From Bolinopsis microptera (lineage: Eukaryota > Ctenophora > Tentaculata > Lobata > Bolinopsidae), in the NCBI RefSeq assembly GCF_026151205.1, contig NC_087072.1, forward strand, positions 193,501 to 257,500: 64,000 bases of DNA, read 5' to 3'. Both the position numbers and the translations under genes were made by a program. Positions 20,397 through 31,189 of the stretch are shown piece after piece (the first letter of the stretch is position 1; the number at the start of each line of letters is the position of its first letter). Under the pieces are notes generated by a model. The model ran no database searches. It saw only the letters and a program-made list of their open reading frames with translations, and was not told where the DNA came from.

Positions 20397-23300
20397 ATGG
20401 AAAGTTACCGTAAGATAGAGAAAGTGGGTGAGGGTACATACGGCGTAGTTTATAAAGGAGAACATAAACCAACAGGGACTACTGTCGCTCTTAAGAAAAT
20501 CAGGTAATAAACCAACAGGGACTACTGTCGCTCTTAAGAAAATCAGGTAATAAACCAACAGGGACTACTGTCGCTCTTAAGAAAATCAGGTAATAAACCA
20601 ACAGGGACTACTGTCGCTCTTAAGAAAATCAGGTAATAAACCAACAGGGACTACTGTCGCTCTTAAGAAAATCAGGTAATAAACCAACAGGGACTACTGT
20701 CGCTCTTAAGAAAATCAGGTAATAAACCAACAGGGACTACTGTCGCTCTTAAGAAAATCAGGTAATAAACCAACAGGGACTACTGTCGCTCTTAAGAAAA
20801 TCAGGTAATAAACCAACAGGGACTACTGTCGCTCTTAAGAAAATCAGGTAATAAACCAACAGGGACTACTGTCGCTCTTAAGAAAATCAGGTAACGATTA
20901 GTGATCAGCTGTATTTAGACACTAACCTTGTCTTTATACCGAATACTAGAGTAGCAGGTTGTAGTTACTACACTCTGCTACTACAGTGAAATGCAGATTG
21001 CAGATGTATTATATATTTATTGCTTTATTGTGTCGTTTTAGCCAGGTCTATGAATTGTAAGAACATTAATTTTAATATCCGTTTCACTGAAACATATTGT
21101 TTCCTAGGTTACAAGCTGATGATGAAGGTGTTCCTTCTACAGCTATACGAGAGATCTCAATGTTAAAGGAACTCAAACACTGCAACATTGTCGGGTACTA
21201 CTAACTAACTTACTACTGCTGTCTTTTACTGTACTCTAGTAGTGTAGTTCAGTGTCTTTTATACTTCCCAAGGTCTCTGCTACTGGAGTAAATTTGATTG
21301 TCATTACATTGTATCATCACTAGGCTATGTGGTAATTAGAGCATCCGCCTTCTGCGCAGAAGGTTCAGTCTAGGGAGTAAGAGCTAAGGATCAATTGGAA
21401 CTATGCGATCTCCTCGGTCGACTCAGCCGAATGATGGGAAACTTAATTGAGGGTTAAATGAGGAGGGGTACCTGTTAGACTGTAAACATAGTACAATTAC
21501 TATTACTATAATTCTAAGTGCCACTAGTTAAGGGAGCTAAGGAGGTCTAGCCCGGTGGAAAATGAGGAGTATATCTGTGCAGGTTACTAGAGGTAGTGAA
21601 CGAGAACAATGTGCTGTACCTCGTGTTCTGGTTACTAGGTTACTAGCTGGTTACTAGGTTACTAGCTGGTTACTACCTGGTTACTGTGCAGGTTACTGGA
21701 GGTAGTGAACGAGAACAATGTGCTGTACCTCGTGTTCTGGTTACTAGGTTACTAGCTGGTTACTAGGTTACTAGCTGGTTACTACCTGGTTACTGCGCAG
21801 GTTACTGGAGGTAGTGAACGAGAACAATGTGCTGTACCTCGTGTTCTGGTTACTAGGTTACTAGCTGGTTACTAGGTTACTAGCTGGTTACTACCTGGTT
21901 ACTGTGCAGGTTACTGGAGGTAGTGAACGAGAACAATGTGCTGTACCTCGTGTTCTGGTTACTAGGTTACTAGCTGGTTACTAGGTTACTAGCTGGTTAC
22001 TACCTGGTTACTGTGCAGGTTACTGGAGGTAGTGAACGAGAACAATGTGCTGTACCTCGTGTTCTGGTTACTAGGTTACTAGCTGGTTACTAGGTTACTA
22101 GCTGGTTACTACCTGGTTACTGTGCAGGTTACTGGAGGTAGTGAACGAGAACAATGTGCTGTACCTCGTGTTCTGGTTACTAGGTTACTAGCTGGTTACT
22201 AGGTTACTACCTGGTTACTACCTGGTTACTGTGCAGGTTACTGGAGGTAGTGAACGAGAACAATGTGCTGTACCTCGTGTTCGAGTTCCTGACCATGGAT
22301 CTCAAGAAGTATATAGACACCATCCCACGTGACCAACAGATGGACGCTAAACTTCTCAAGGTTTGTCTTTCAGTATCAACATCGAAACTGGGGGGGGGGG
22401 ACGCTAAGCTTCTCAAGGTTTGTCTTTCAGTATCAACATCTATACTGGGGCCGGGGCGGCGGAGGGGGTACTGTACTGTATACTATGACACTATATTTTA
22501 GTCTTAGTTAGAAAATGCAGTGGAATTTCTAAATCCTGATAGTTTCCCGTTTGTTGCAGGCATGTTTTGTGAATTCGTCCTATGATCCCAATTTTATTCT
22601 ACACAAACATTCGAATGCTCTTAGCAATTATAAATTACTTGCAGTTTTAGAGAAATTGAGGTTATATTTGACTTCCTAAATACAAGCTAAATATTTATTT
22701 GTATCCAGATTTTACGTGACAGCGATTAGTAAATCAGCCTCAATCGCAGAAAAACTCTCAAAACGAACAAACAGGAGAGGGGGGGAACAAACAGGGGGGG
22801 GGGGGGGGCGGGGGGAAGTACACCTCACCAGTCACCTGTAGCACGTGTAACACATAATCAAATACTGACTTTAACACATTTCAGAGTTACACGTATCAGA
22901 TACTACTGGCTATCAAGTACTGTCACAGTCACAGAGTGCTACACAGAGATCTCAAACCTCACAACCTGCTCATAGACAAGAAAGGAATCCTCAAAGTTGC
23001 TGATTTCGGTTTGGCTAGGGCGTTTGGTGTTCCAGTTAGAGCCTACACCCACGAGGTATTTATAGTAGTATTAGTATCTGGTCACTTGGTTACTTGGTTA
23101 CTAGCTGGTTACTTGGTTACTAGGTTATTAGCTGGTTACTTGGTTACTAGCTGGTTACTTGGTTACTAGCTGGTTACTTGGTTACTAGCTGGTTACTTGG
23201 TTACTAGCTGGTTACTAAGTTACTAGCTGATTTCTTGGTTACTAGCTGGTTACTAACTGGTTACTTGGTTACAAGCTGGTCACTTGGTTACTAGCTGGTT

Positions 23301-24418
23301 ACTTGGTTACTAGCTGATTTCTTGGTTACTAGCTGGTCACTTGGTTACTAGCTGGTTACTTGGTTACTAGCTGGTAAGTTGTAAGAAGGTTATTTCAGAT
23401 AGTGAGTAATGACATTGTGTTTCTCAGGTAGTGACAGGTAGTGAGTAATGACATTGTGTTTCTCAGGTAGTGACAGGTAGTAAGTAGTGACATTGTGTTT
23501 CTCAGGTAGTTACGTTGTGGTACAGATCCCCGGAGATATTGTTAGGACAGTTGAGGTACAGCTGTCCGGTCGATATGTGGAGTGTGGGATGTATATTCGG
23601 AGAGATGGCCAACAAACGGCCTCTTTTCCACGGAGACTCTGAAATCGACCAACTCTTCAGAATTTTCAGGTGACTGTTTGCTTATTTATTAGTTAGACTG
23701 TTTGCTTGATGTAGATCAAATATTAATATAAACGTATTTATTTTATATTTATAACCTGCTGTAATTTCTAGCTTACTAGCTGGTTACTAGGTTACTACCT
23801 GGTTACTAGGTTACTGTAATTTATAACCAACTGTAATATTCTCCCCCAGAACTAAGGGAACTCCTAACGAGTTGACCTGGCCAGGAGTCACTGAACTGCC
23901 CGACTACAAACCTACGTTCCCGAGCTGGCCCATTTCCGCCCTGAAGAACGCCTGTCCACGTCTGGACGAACAAGGACTGGACCTTCTCGAGGTATGTTCA
24001 TTGTTAGTTCTTGTAAGTAACTAAAGTTCATGTTATGTTGACTGTAAGTTATTGTAAGTAACAAATGTTCAGGCAATGTTCATTGTTAGTTATTGTAAGT
24101 AACAGATGTTCAGGCAATGTTCATTGTTAGTTATTGTAAGTAACTAAAGTTCATGTTATGTTGACTGTAAGTTATTGTAAGTAACAAATGTTCAGGCAAT
24201 GTTCATTGTTAGTTATTGTAAGTAACAAATGTTCAGGCAATGTTCATTGTTAGTTATTGTAAGTAACAAATGTTCAGGCAATGTTGGAGTACCAGCCAGC
24301 TAATAGGATTAGCGCTAAACGAGCTATAAACCACGCTTACTTCGACGACTTAGACAAGAGCCAGCTCCCAGACGAAGAGATATCTTACTACCGGTCTCAC
24401 CTTCAAGCAGAGCATTAG
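20397..24418 (+). CDS. Cyclin-dependent kinase, CDK1/CDK2 type (7 exons, 311 aa)
   Basis: Exons: 20397-20503, 21108-21194, 22237-22360, 22885-23055, 23506-23669, 23850-23991, 24278-24418; all junctions are GT-AG and phases join without a break. The product starts [20 protein letters not shown] (Gly loop with the inhibitory Thr-Tyr pair), then PSTAIREI (cyclin-binding helix), [21 protein letters not shown] (HRD loop, His where Gln is usual), [24 protein letters not shown] (activation-loop Thr) and [14 protein letters not shown]. It ends [19 protein letters not shown], a slightly longer tail than CDK1 or CDK2. It should phosphorylate Ser/Thr in the cell cycle when bound to cyclin. HGDSEIDQ is CDK1-like, [15 protein letters not shown] is CDK2-like, so the paralogue is open. 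Five of six introns contain tandem repeats that cross a splice junction. An in-frame ATG also lies at 20373. Confidence 0.95.
20466..20895 (+). repeat. 43-bp tandem array (10 copies) spanning the CDK exon 1 donor
   Basis: Each unit contains the last 38 nt of exon 1 followed by GTAAT, so the 5' splice site is present ten times. The first copy is the true junction. In the reading frame, retention of any unit gives ATC AGG TAA, an immediate stop. Confidence 0.97.
21320..21490 (+). mobile_element. tRNA-derived SINE (copy 1), in CDK intron 2
   Basis: The head, GTGGTAATTAGAGCATCCGCC, resembles a tRNA A-box half and GGTTCAGTCTAGG a degenerate B box. The body motif TCGGTCGACTCAGCCGAATG recurs at 48108-48310 (with C-to-T changes), defining a family. 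Confidence 0.75.
21583..22280 (+). repeat. 109-bp tandem array (6 full units) ending in CDK exon 3
   Basis: Seven copies of the acceptor plus about 45 nt of exon 3 start at 21583, 21692, 21801, 21910, 22019, 22128 and 22237; the last is the true exon. Between copies lies a GGTTACTAGCTGGTTACT-type minisatellite. Upstream copies leave the exon sequence after GTGTTC and soon meet a TAG. Confidence 0.97.
22343..22442 (+). repeat. 57-bp duplication spanning the CDK exon 3 donor
   Basis: GACGCTAAACTTCTCAAG followed by GTTTGTCTTTCAG occurs at 22343 and, with one change, again from 22400, separated by a poly-G run. The first is the functional exon end. Confidence 0.9.
22780..22817 (+). repeat. Poly-G tracts in CDK intron 3
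   Basis: Long runs of G, broken by AACAAACA and a single C. They are potential G-quadruplex formers and a likely place for assembly error. Confidence 0.8.
23080..23380 (+). repeat. GGTTACTAGCT minisatellite in CDK intron 4
   Basis: Some 12-15 variants of a 20-25-bp unit combining GGTTACTAGCT and GGTTACTT. The same motif builds the intron 2 array and a short tract in intron 5 (23770-23815), so one sequence has been amplified in three introns of this gene. Confidence 0.9.
23400..23515 (+). repeat. 39-bp array with three copies of the CDK exon 5 acceptor
   Basis: GACATTGTGTTTCTCAG followed by GTAGT ends at 23427, 23466 and 23505. The third is the true 3' splice site. Each copy is an AG|GT site. 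Confidence 0.95.
23992..24290 (+). repeat. 41-bp array filling CDK intron 6, five acceptor copies
   Basis: TGTTCAG followed by GCAATGTT recurs with CAG ending at 24072, 24113, 24195, 24236 and 24277; the last is used for exon 7. A variant unit occupies the double-length gap. The array starts directly behind the exon 6 donor. Confidence 0.95.
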
Positions 24419-25640
24419 TTACCATGGTTACTTGTTACTCAGTAACCAAACTCCAACCAGGACACTCAAGATAGCTTCTTTTTCAGACAATTTTTATCGT
24501 TTTCAAATTACATATTTTGTATTTTGGGCAGGCCTAATTTAGCGTGTACATCTTTTTGAAGTATCTATTTTAGTAGGGAGATACTCCTGTAGTAGATAGA
24601 ATACTGTAACTCTGAGAATTAGATCTTTCTCAAGTAATAGAACAACAGTTAAATGCTTTAAACTTAAGTTTGGGAATGATCTTCAAACTGACGAAGTTAT
24701 CACATATAATGACATATTACACGCATTGTTTTTGTAAATTGTATCTTACATAATATATTATTGTTATTTGTTATAAATATTGAATGTTACATGAAATTTA
24801 TAAAAGTTTTGTAACATAAAACGCACTACTACGAGTCTCGAAACAGTCAAGTAGAAGAGATGTGGTGAGAAAACAAATTAGCGAAATCGTGTGATTGATA
24901 TGTATTTTGTTCTTGGCTTGATAAGTGTCTCTTGTCATTGCGATATTAGTCCCAGACAAAACAATACAAGTTAACTTGATTCTGGAGTTCATGTAAGAGA
25001 ACAGCTCTACTTGGTGTCCTATTTGATACCGCATTTTTCTTTCAGCTCTACTTCATACTGCAGTAAACTATAAAGTTATAATTTACTTTGTTTATTCCCC
25101 ATCATGTATCTCAAGAAGTGGCATGTAATGACCGTTGAATGTACTTTGTTTTGCCAACGTACACTGCGGACGTTGCCTCTTTTTCGACTAGCAGGATTTT
25201 GCAAAATTTACGTCCTAATCGGTGTTTGGCGCTTTTTTTGAAATGCCTGAGTCCGAGCACGCGCGTTTCTGTGACGAATTTGTAGAATTCACGACAATCT
25301 CAAACTTGCCACCAAATTTCAACTGGGTAGGTCGTTGGTTGTAATAGTCTATGTGGACAGTGTAGTCTGGACATGTTCTTTTCAATTTGAGGATATCGTT
25401 AAATTTAGGTACTTGATTAGGTCTCGTCAATCATTCGAGTGGCCTGCACCAATGAACTCTACTCAAATCTTAAACAGAAAAAATATATTTCAAAGCTATT
25501 TTAATTTAAAATGACACACACTACACAGTGAGACAAACACCTAGTCCTAAAATATATATGGGTTAAAATATATATGGGTTAATCTCAAACTGCAAGTAAC
25601 TGAAACAAACAAATTCCAGAGTACATGGTCAAAATCATTT
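24419..25640. other. CDK 3' region and non-coding DNA
   Basis: AT-rich, no gene seen. A reverse copy of the 3' end of the LINE found at 10149-10205 lies at about 25397-25455. Confidence 0.6.
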
Positions 25641-25649
25641 ATACAAGGA

Positions 25650-25740
25650 AAGCAGTCTCCTTGATTTCTGTAGGGGACATGTTTTGGGGTTAAATAGGAA
25701 GTACTTGTCCCTAACAATCACAAAAAACCGAGTATTGACC
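25650..25740. repeat. Dispersed TGTAGGGGAC repeat, interrupted by a MITE
   Basis: Related sequence occurs at 31190-31310 and 31595-31720, each continuing through TTTCGACCTCTTGACCCACTC. Here the MITE at 25741-25968 splits it, and the right part resumes at 25969. Confidence 0.75.
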
Positions 25741-25968
25741 CAGTGGCGTAACGTTGCCTGTTGGCGCCCCCTCCCCTTTTGGTGCCCTCCCTAAAATTGA
25801 ACAAATTAGGTGATTTTAGAGAATACGCCGGTAAAATCTTTAAAAAAGTGTATATCTAGAGCAAAACGCGCAGTTTTGCTAGTACTTGAGTTAAGTTTTT
25901 GAAATTTTCCCACATTCAAACGACGATTTGACGCCCCCCGCACGGCGGGGCCCTTTGTTACGCCACTG
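25741..25968. mobile_element. 228-bp MITE with CAGTGGCGTAAC ends and 8-bp target duplication
   Basis: It begins CAGTGGCGTAACG and ends GTTACGCCACTG, a perfect 12-bp terminal inverted repeat. Flanks are TATTGACC and TTTCGACC; the uninterrupted site (31270s and 31690s) reads TTTCGACC/T, supporting an 8-bp duplication. End sequence and duplication length suggest a hAT-type non-autonomous element. Confidence 0.88.
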
Positions 25969-26219
25969 TTTCGACCTCTCGACCCGCTCATGCCACTCAC
26001 AGGGACCACGCCCATCCCAAAATTACTGGAATCCAGGCAGTAGCTCAACGTTGCCTGCTGGCGCCCGCTGAAAAAGCGCCCCTCCCTAAAATTTTGATAC
26101 ATGTTTCGTATCCAAATATCGAGTTGATGAATCCAGATTTTTGGAACATTTTTGGAACATTTTTGGAACATGTCCCAAAATTGTCCCAAAAGTGTCCCAT
26201 GCATTTATTTGCCCTAATA

Positions 26220-28500
26220 AGCTCTAAATAGTGCCAAAAATAATTGTAAATGATGGATATAGGTAAAAACTAGGCCTAAGAGCCATCAAAACTCAAATAA
26301 CATTACCCAGGTTCATGGAATGAACGAAAATGAACAAAAATTAATATTGTCCTAAAAATGCTCAGAACGGTTTAAAATTGGTCGGAAAGTGTTTATATTG
26401 GTCCTATGACCACTCAAACCAAGTTTGGGAATCACTGCATGTCTAGAACCGATGTTACCTATGTTCCAAAATGTTCCAATTTTGGGACAATAATCCTCCT
26501 GAGAATCCAGATTTTTGGAACATGGACACATCGAAGTATTGGCTGTATTTAAGTGCTGGGAAGCCTCAATTCGGTTTTCTAAGATGGATATAGGTAAAGA
26601 CTAGGCCTAAGAGCCATCAAAACTCAAATAACATTACCCAGGTTCATGGAATGAACGAAAATGAACAAAAATTAATATTGTCCTAAAAATGCTCAAAACG
26701 GTTTAAAATTGGTCGGAAAGTGTTTATATTGGTCCTATGACCACTCAAACCAAGTTTGGGAATCACTGTATGTCTAGAACCGATGTGACCTATGTTCCAA
26801 AATGTTCCAATTTTGGGACAATAATCCTCCTGAGAATCCAGATTTTTGGAACATGGGCACATCGAAGTATTGGCTGTATTTAAGTGCTGGGAAGCCTCAA
26901 TTCGGTTTCTAAGATGGATATAGGTAAAGACTAGGCCTAAGAGCCATCAAAACTCAAATAACATTACCCAGGTTCATGTAATGAACGAAAATGAACAAAA
27001 ATTAATATTGTCCTAAAAATGCTCAGAACGGTTTAAAATTGGTCGGAAAGTGTTTATATTGGTCCTAGGACCACCCAAAGCAAGTTTGGGAATCACTGCA
27101 TGTCTAGAACCGATGTTACCTATGTTCCAAAATGTTCCAATTTTGGGACAATAATCCTTCTGAGAATCCAGATTTTTGGAACATGGGCACATCGAAGTAT
27201 TGGCTGTATTTAAGTGCTGGGAAGCCTCAATTCGGTTTCTAAGATGGATATAGGTAAAAACTAGGCCTAAGAGCCATCAAAACTCAAATAACATTACCCA
27301 GGTTCATGGAATGAACGAAAATGAACAAAAATGAATATTGTCCTAAAAATGCTCAGAACGGTTTAAAATTGGTCGGAAAGTGTTTATATTGGTCCTATGA
27401 CCACTCAAACCAAGTTTGGGAATCACTGCATGTCTAGAACCGATGTGACCTATGTTCCAAAATGTTCCAATTTTGGGACAATAATCCTCCTGAGAATCCA
27501 GATTTTTGGAACATGGGCACATCGAAGTATTGGCTGTATTTAAGTGCTGGGAAGCCTCAAATCGGTTTTCTAAGATGGAAATAGGTAAAAACTAGGCCTA
27601 AGAGCCATCAAAACTCAAATAACATTACCCAGGTTCATGTAATGAACGAAAATGAACAAAAATGAATATTGTCCTAAAAATGCTCAGAACGGTTTAAAAT
27701 TGGTCGGAAAGTGTTTATATTGGTCCTATGACCACTCAAACCAAGTTTGGGAATCACTGCATGTCTAGAACCGATGTGACCTATGTTCCAAAATGTTCCA
27801 ATTTTGGGACAATAATCCTCCTGAGAATCCAGATTTTTGGAACATGGGCACATCGAAGTATTGGCTGTATTTAAGTGCTGGGAAGCCTCAATTCGGTTTT
27901 CTAGGATGGATATAGGTAAAAACTAGGCCTAAGAGCCATCAAAACTCAAATAACATTACCCAGGTTCATGTAATGAACGAAAATGAACAAAAATGAATAT
28001 TGTCCTAAAAATGCTCAGAACGGTTTAAAATTGGTCGGAAAGTGTTTATATTGGTCCTAGGACCACTCAAACCAAGTTTGGGAATCACTGCATGTTACCA
28101 ATGTTCCAAAATGTTCCAATTTTGGGACAATAATCCTCCTGAGAATCCAGATTTTTGGAACATGGGCACATCGAAGTATTGGCTGTATTTAAGTGCTGGG
28201 AAGCCTCAATTCGGTTTTCTAAGATGGATATAGGTAAAAACTAAGCCTAAGAGGCATCAAAACTCAAATAACATTACCCAGGTTCATGGAATGAACGAAA
28301 ATGAACAAAAAATGAATATTGTCCTAAAAATGCTCAGAACGGTTTAAAATTGGTCGGAAAGTTTGGGAATCACTTCATGTCTAGACCCGATGTTACCAAT
28401 GTTGTCACAATAATCCTCCTGAGCATCCAGATTTTTGGAACATGGGGACATCGAAGTGCTGGGAAGCCTCAATTCGGTTTTCTAAGATGGATATAAAAAA
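26220..28500 (+). repeat. Forward array of a 330-bp unit (about 7 copies)
   Basis: The marker CTAGGCCTAAGAGCC (or a close variant) recurs at 26270, 26601, 26931, 27261, 27591, 27922 and 28241. Copies are nearly identical except at the inner edge (28240-28500), where they decay. Confidence 0.95.
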
Positions 28501-28734
28501 ACTAGGCCTTATAGAGGAGCCATCAAAAGTCGAATAATATTACCCAAGTTTATGGAATGAAGAACGAACATGAAAATTTTCCTTAAAGCACTCAGAATGG
28601 TTAACAAATGGTGGCAAAGAGTCAATATTTTCGTCCAACAGGGTCTTAAAGTTGCATTCAGAATTGTGTACAATTAAACAGAAATTATTTATTGGGCAAA
28701 TATTTTTGTTTTAATAATCCTCCAATATTTTGAT

Positions 28735-30725
28735 ATAAATGCTTCCCAGCACTTAAATACAGCCAATACTTCGATGTGCCCATGTTCCAAAAATCAGGAT
28801 TCTCAGGAGGATTATTGTCCCAAAATTGGAACATTTTGGAACATAGGTAACATCGGTTCTAGACATGCAGTGATTCCCAAACTTGGTTTGAGTGGTCCTA
28901 GGACCAATATAAACACTTTCCGACCAATTTTAAACCGTTCTGAGCATTTTTAGGACAATATTCATTTTTGTTCATTTTCGTTCATTACATGAACCTGGGT
29001 AATGTTATTTGAGTTTTGATGGCTCTTAGGCCTAGTTTTTACCTATATCCATCTTAGAAAATTCGAATTGAGGCTTCCCAGCACTTAAATACAGCCAATA
29101 CTTCGATGTGCCCACGTTCCAAAAATCTGGATTCTCAGGAGGATTATTGTCCCAAAATTGGAACATTTTGGAACATAGGTAACATCGGTTCTAGACATGC
29201 AGTGATTCCCAAACTTGGTTTGAGTGGTCCCAGGACCAATATAAACACTTTCCGACCAATTTTAAACCGTTCTGAGCATTTTTAGGACAATATTCATTTT
29301 TTGTTCATTTTCGTTCATTCCATGAACCTGGGTAATGTTATTTGAGTTTTGATGCCTCTTAGGCTTAGTTTTTACCTATATCCATCTTAGAAAACCGAAT
29401 TGAGGCTTCCCAGCACTTAAATACAGCCAATACTTCGATGTGCCCATGTTCCAAAAATCTGGATTCTCAGGAGGATTATTGTCCCAAAATTGGAACATTT
29501 TGGAACATAGGTAACATCGGTTCTAGACATGCAGTGATTCCCAAACTTGGTTTGAGTGGTCCCAGGACCAATATAAACACTTTCCGACCAATTTTAAACC
29601 GTTCTGAGCATTTTTAGGACAATATTAATTTTTGTTCATTTTCGTTCATTCCATGAACCTGGGTAATGTTATTTGAGTTTTGATGGCTCTTAGGCCTAGT
29701 TTTTACCTATATCCATCTTAGAAAACCGAATTGAGGCTTCCCAGCACTTAAATACAGCCAATACTTCGATGTGCCCATGTTCCAAAAATCTGGATTCTCA
29801 GGAGGATTATTGTCCCAAAATTGGAACATTTTGGAACATAGGTCACATCGGTTCTAGACATGCAGTGATTCCCAAACTTGGTTTGAGTGGTCATAGGACC
29901 AATATAAACACTTTCCGACCAATTTTAAACCGTTCTGAGCATTTTTAGGACAATATTCATTTTTGTTCATTTTCGTTCATTCCATGAACCTGGGTAATGT
30001 TATTTGAGTTTTGATGGCTCTTAGGCCTAGTCTTTACCTATATCCATCTTAGAAACCGAATTGAGGCTTCCCAGCACTTAAATACAGCCAATACTTCGAT
30101 GTGCCCATGTTCCAAAAATCTGGATTCTCAGGAGGATTATTGTCCCAAAATTGGAACATTTTGGAACATAGGTAACATCGGTTCTAGACATGCAGTGATT
30201 CCCAAACTTGGTTTGAGTGGTCCCAGGACCAATATAAACACTTTCCGACCAATTTTAAACCGTTCTGAGCATTTTTAGGACAATATTCATTTTTGTTCAT
30301 TTTCGTTCATTCCATGAACCTGGGTAATGTTATTTGAGTTTTGATGGCTCTTAGGCCTAGTTTTTACCTATATCCATCTTAGAAAACCGAATTGAGGCTT
30401 CCCAGCACTTAAATACAGCCAATACTTCGATGTGTCCATGTTCCAAAAATCTGGATTCTCAGGAGGATTATTGTCCCAAAATTGGAACATTTTGGAACAT
30501 AGGTAACATCGGTTCTAGACATGCAGTGATTCCCAAACTTGGTTTGAGTGGTCCTAGGACCAATGTTAACACTTTCCGACCCATTTTAAACCATTCGGAG
30601 CACTTTGAGAAGAATGTTCATTTTCGTTCATTTCTGGTCATTCCATGGGTAATTTTATGCGACTTTTGATGGCTCCTAGGCATAGCTTACGGCTATATCC
30701 ATCTTAGAAAACCGAACTGAGCCTT
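28735..30725 (-). repeat. Inverted array of the same 330-bp unit (about 6 copies)
   Basis: The reverse complement of the same unit repeats about every 330 bp from 28735. The outermost copy (30560-30725) is diverged. With the forward array it forms a palindrome of about 2 kb per arm around a spacer of about 240 bp. Confidence 0.95.
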
Positions 30726-31189
30726 CCGAGCACTCAAATACGGCCAATACTGCGATGTACCCATGTTCCAAATTTATGGATTCATCTACTGCAAATATCA
30801 GAGATTTTGACCATGTATTCTTCGGCGGCGCGCGCTTCGCGCGCGAAAAGTGGCATGCAACGTATGTCAACTAAAATTGAACAAATTAGATGATTTTAGA
30901 GGATACGCCGGTAAAATCTCTAAAAAAAGTGTGTTTCTACATTCTAGAGCAAAACGCGCAGTTTTGCTAGTCACCGTAGTTAAGTTTTTCTTACTGGGCG
31001 GCGCTCAGCCTGTCATTCCGCCGAATATTTATGAACATAATCGATATTGTCCCACATTCAAACGACAATTTGGCGCCCTCCTAAAATTGCCCCCCCCCCC
31101 CCCCCCCCCTCCGCACAGCGGGGTCCTTCGTTACTAGTTACGCCACTGAATCCAGGTCAAATCAAGACTGAGAATCTTTACCCCTGTAG

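Larger units (their letters stand above)
26038..31148. mobile_element. 5.1-kb non-autonomous transposon holding two opposed 330-bp satellite arrays
   Basis: Perfect 8-bp duplications AATCCAGG flank it at 26030-26037 and 31149-31156. The left end (CAGTAGCTCAACGTTGCCTG) and the right end (GTTACGCCACTG) match the ends of the 228-bp MITE at 25741, and the segment 30870-31148 matches that MITE's right half. Between them lie about seven forward and six inverted copies of a 330-bp unit. No transposase or other plausible ORF is present. Confidence 0.85.

Noticed and set aside
20466-20895. CRISPR-like regular array
   Set aside because: Units are contiguous with no unique spacers, and the unit is a copy of the exon end; the genome is eukaryotic.
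28042-28233. Small ORFs inside the 330-bp units (also 30430-30669)
   Set aside because: They are not preserved across neighbouring copies and have no recognisable domain.
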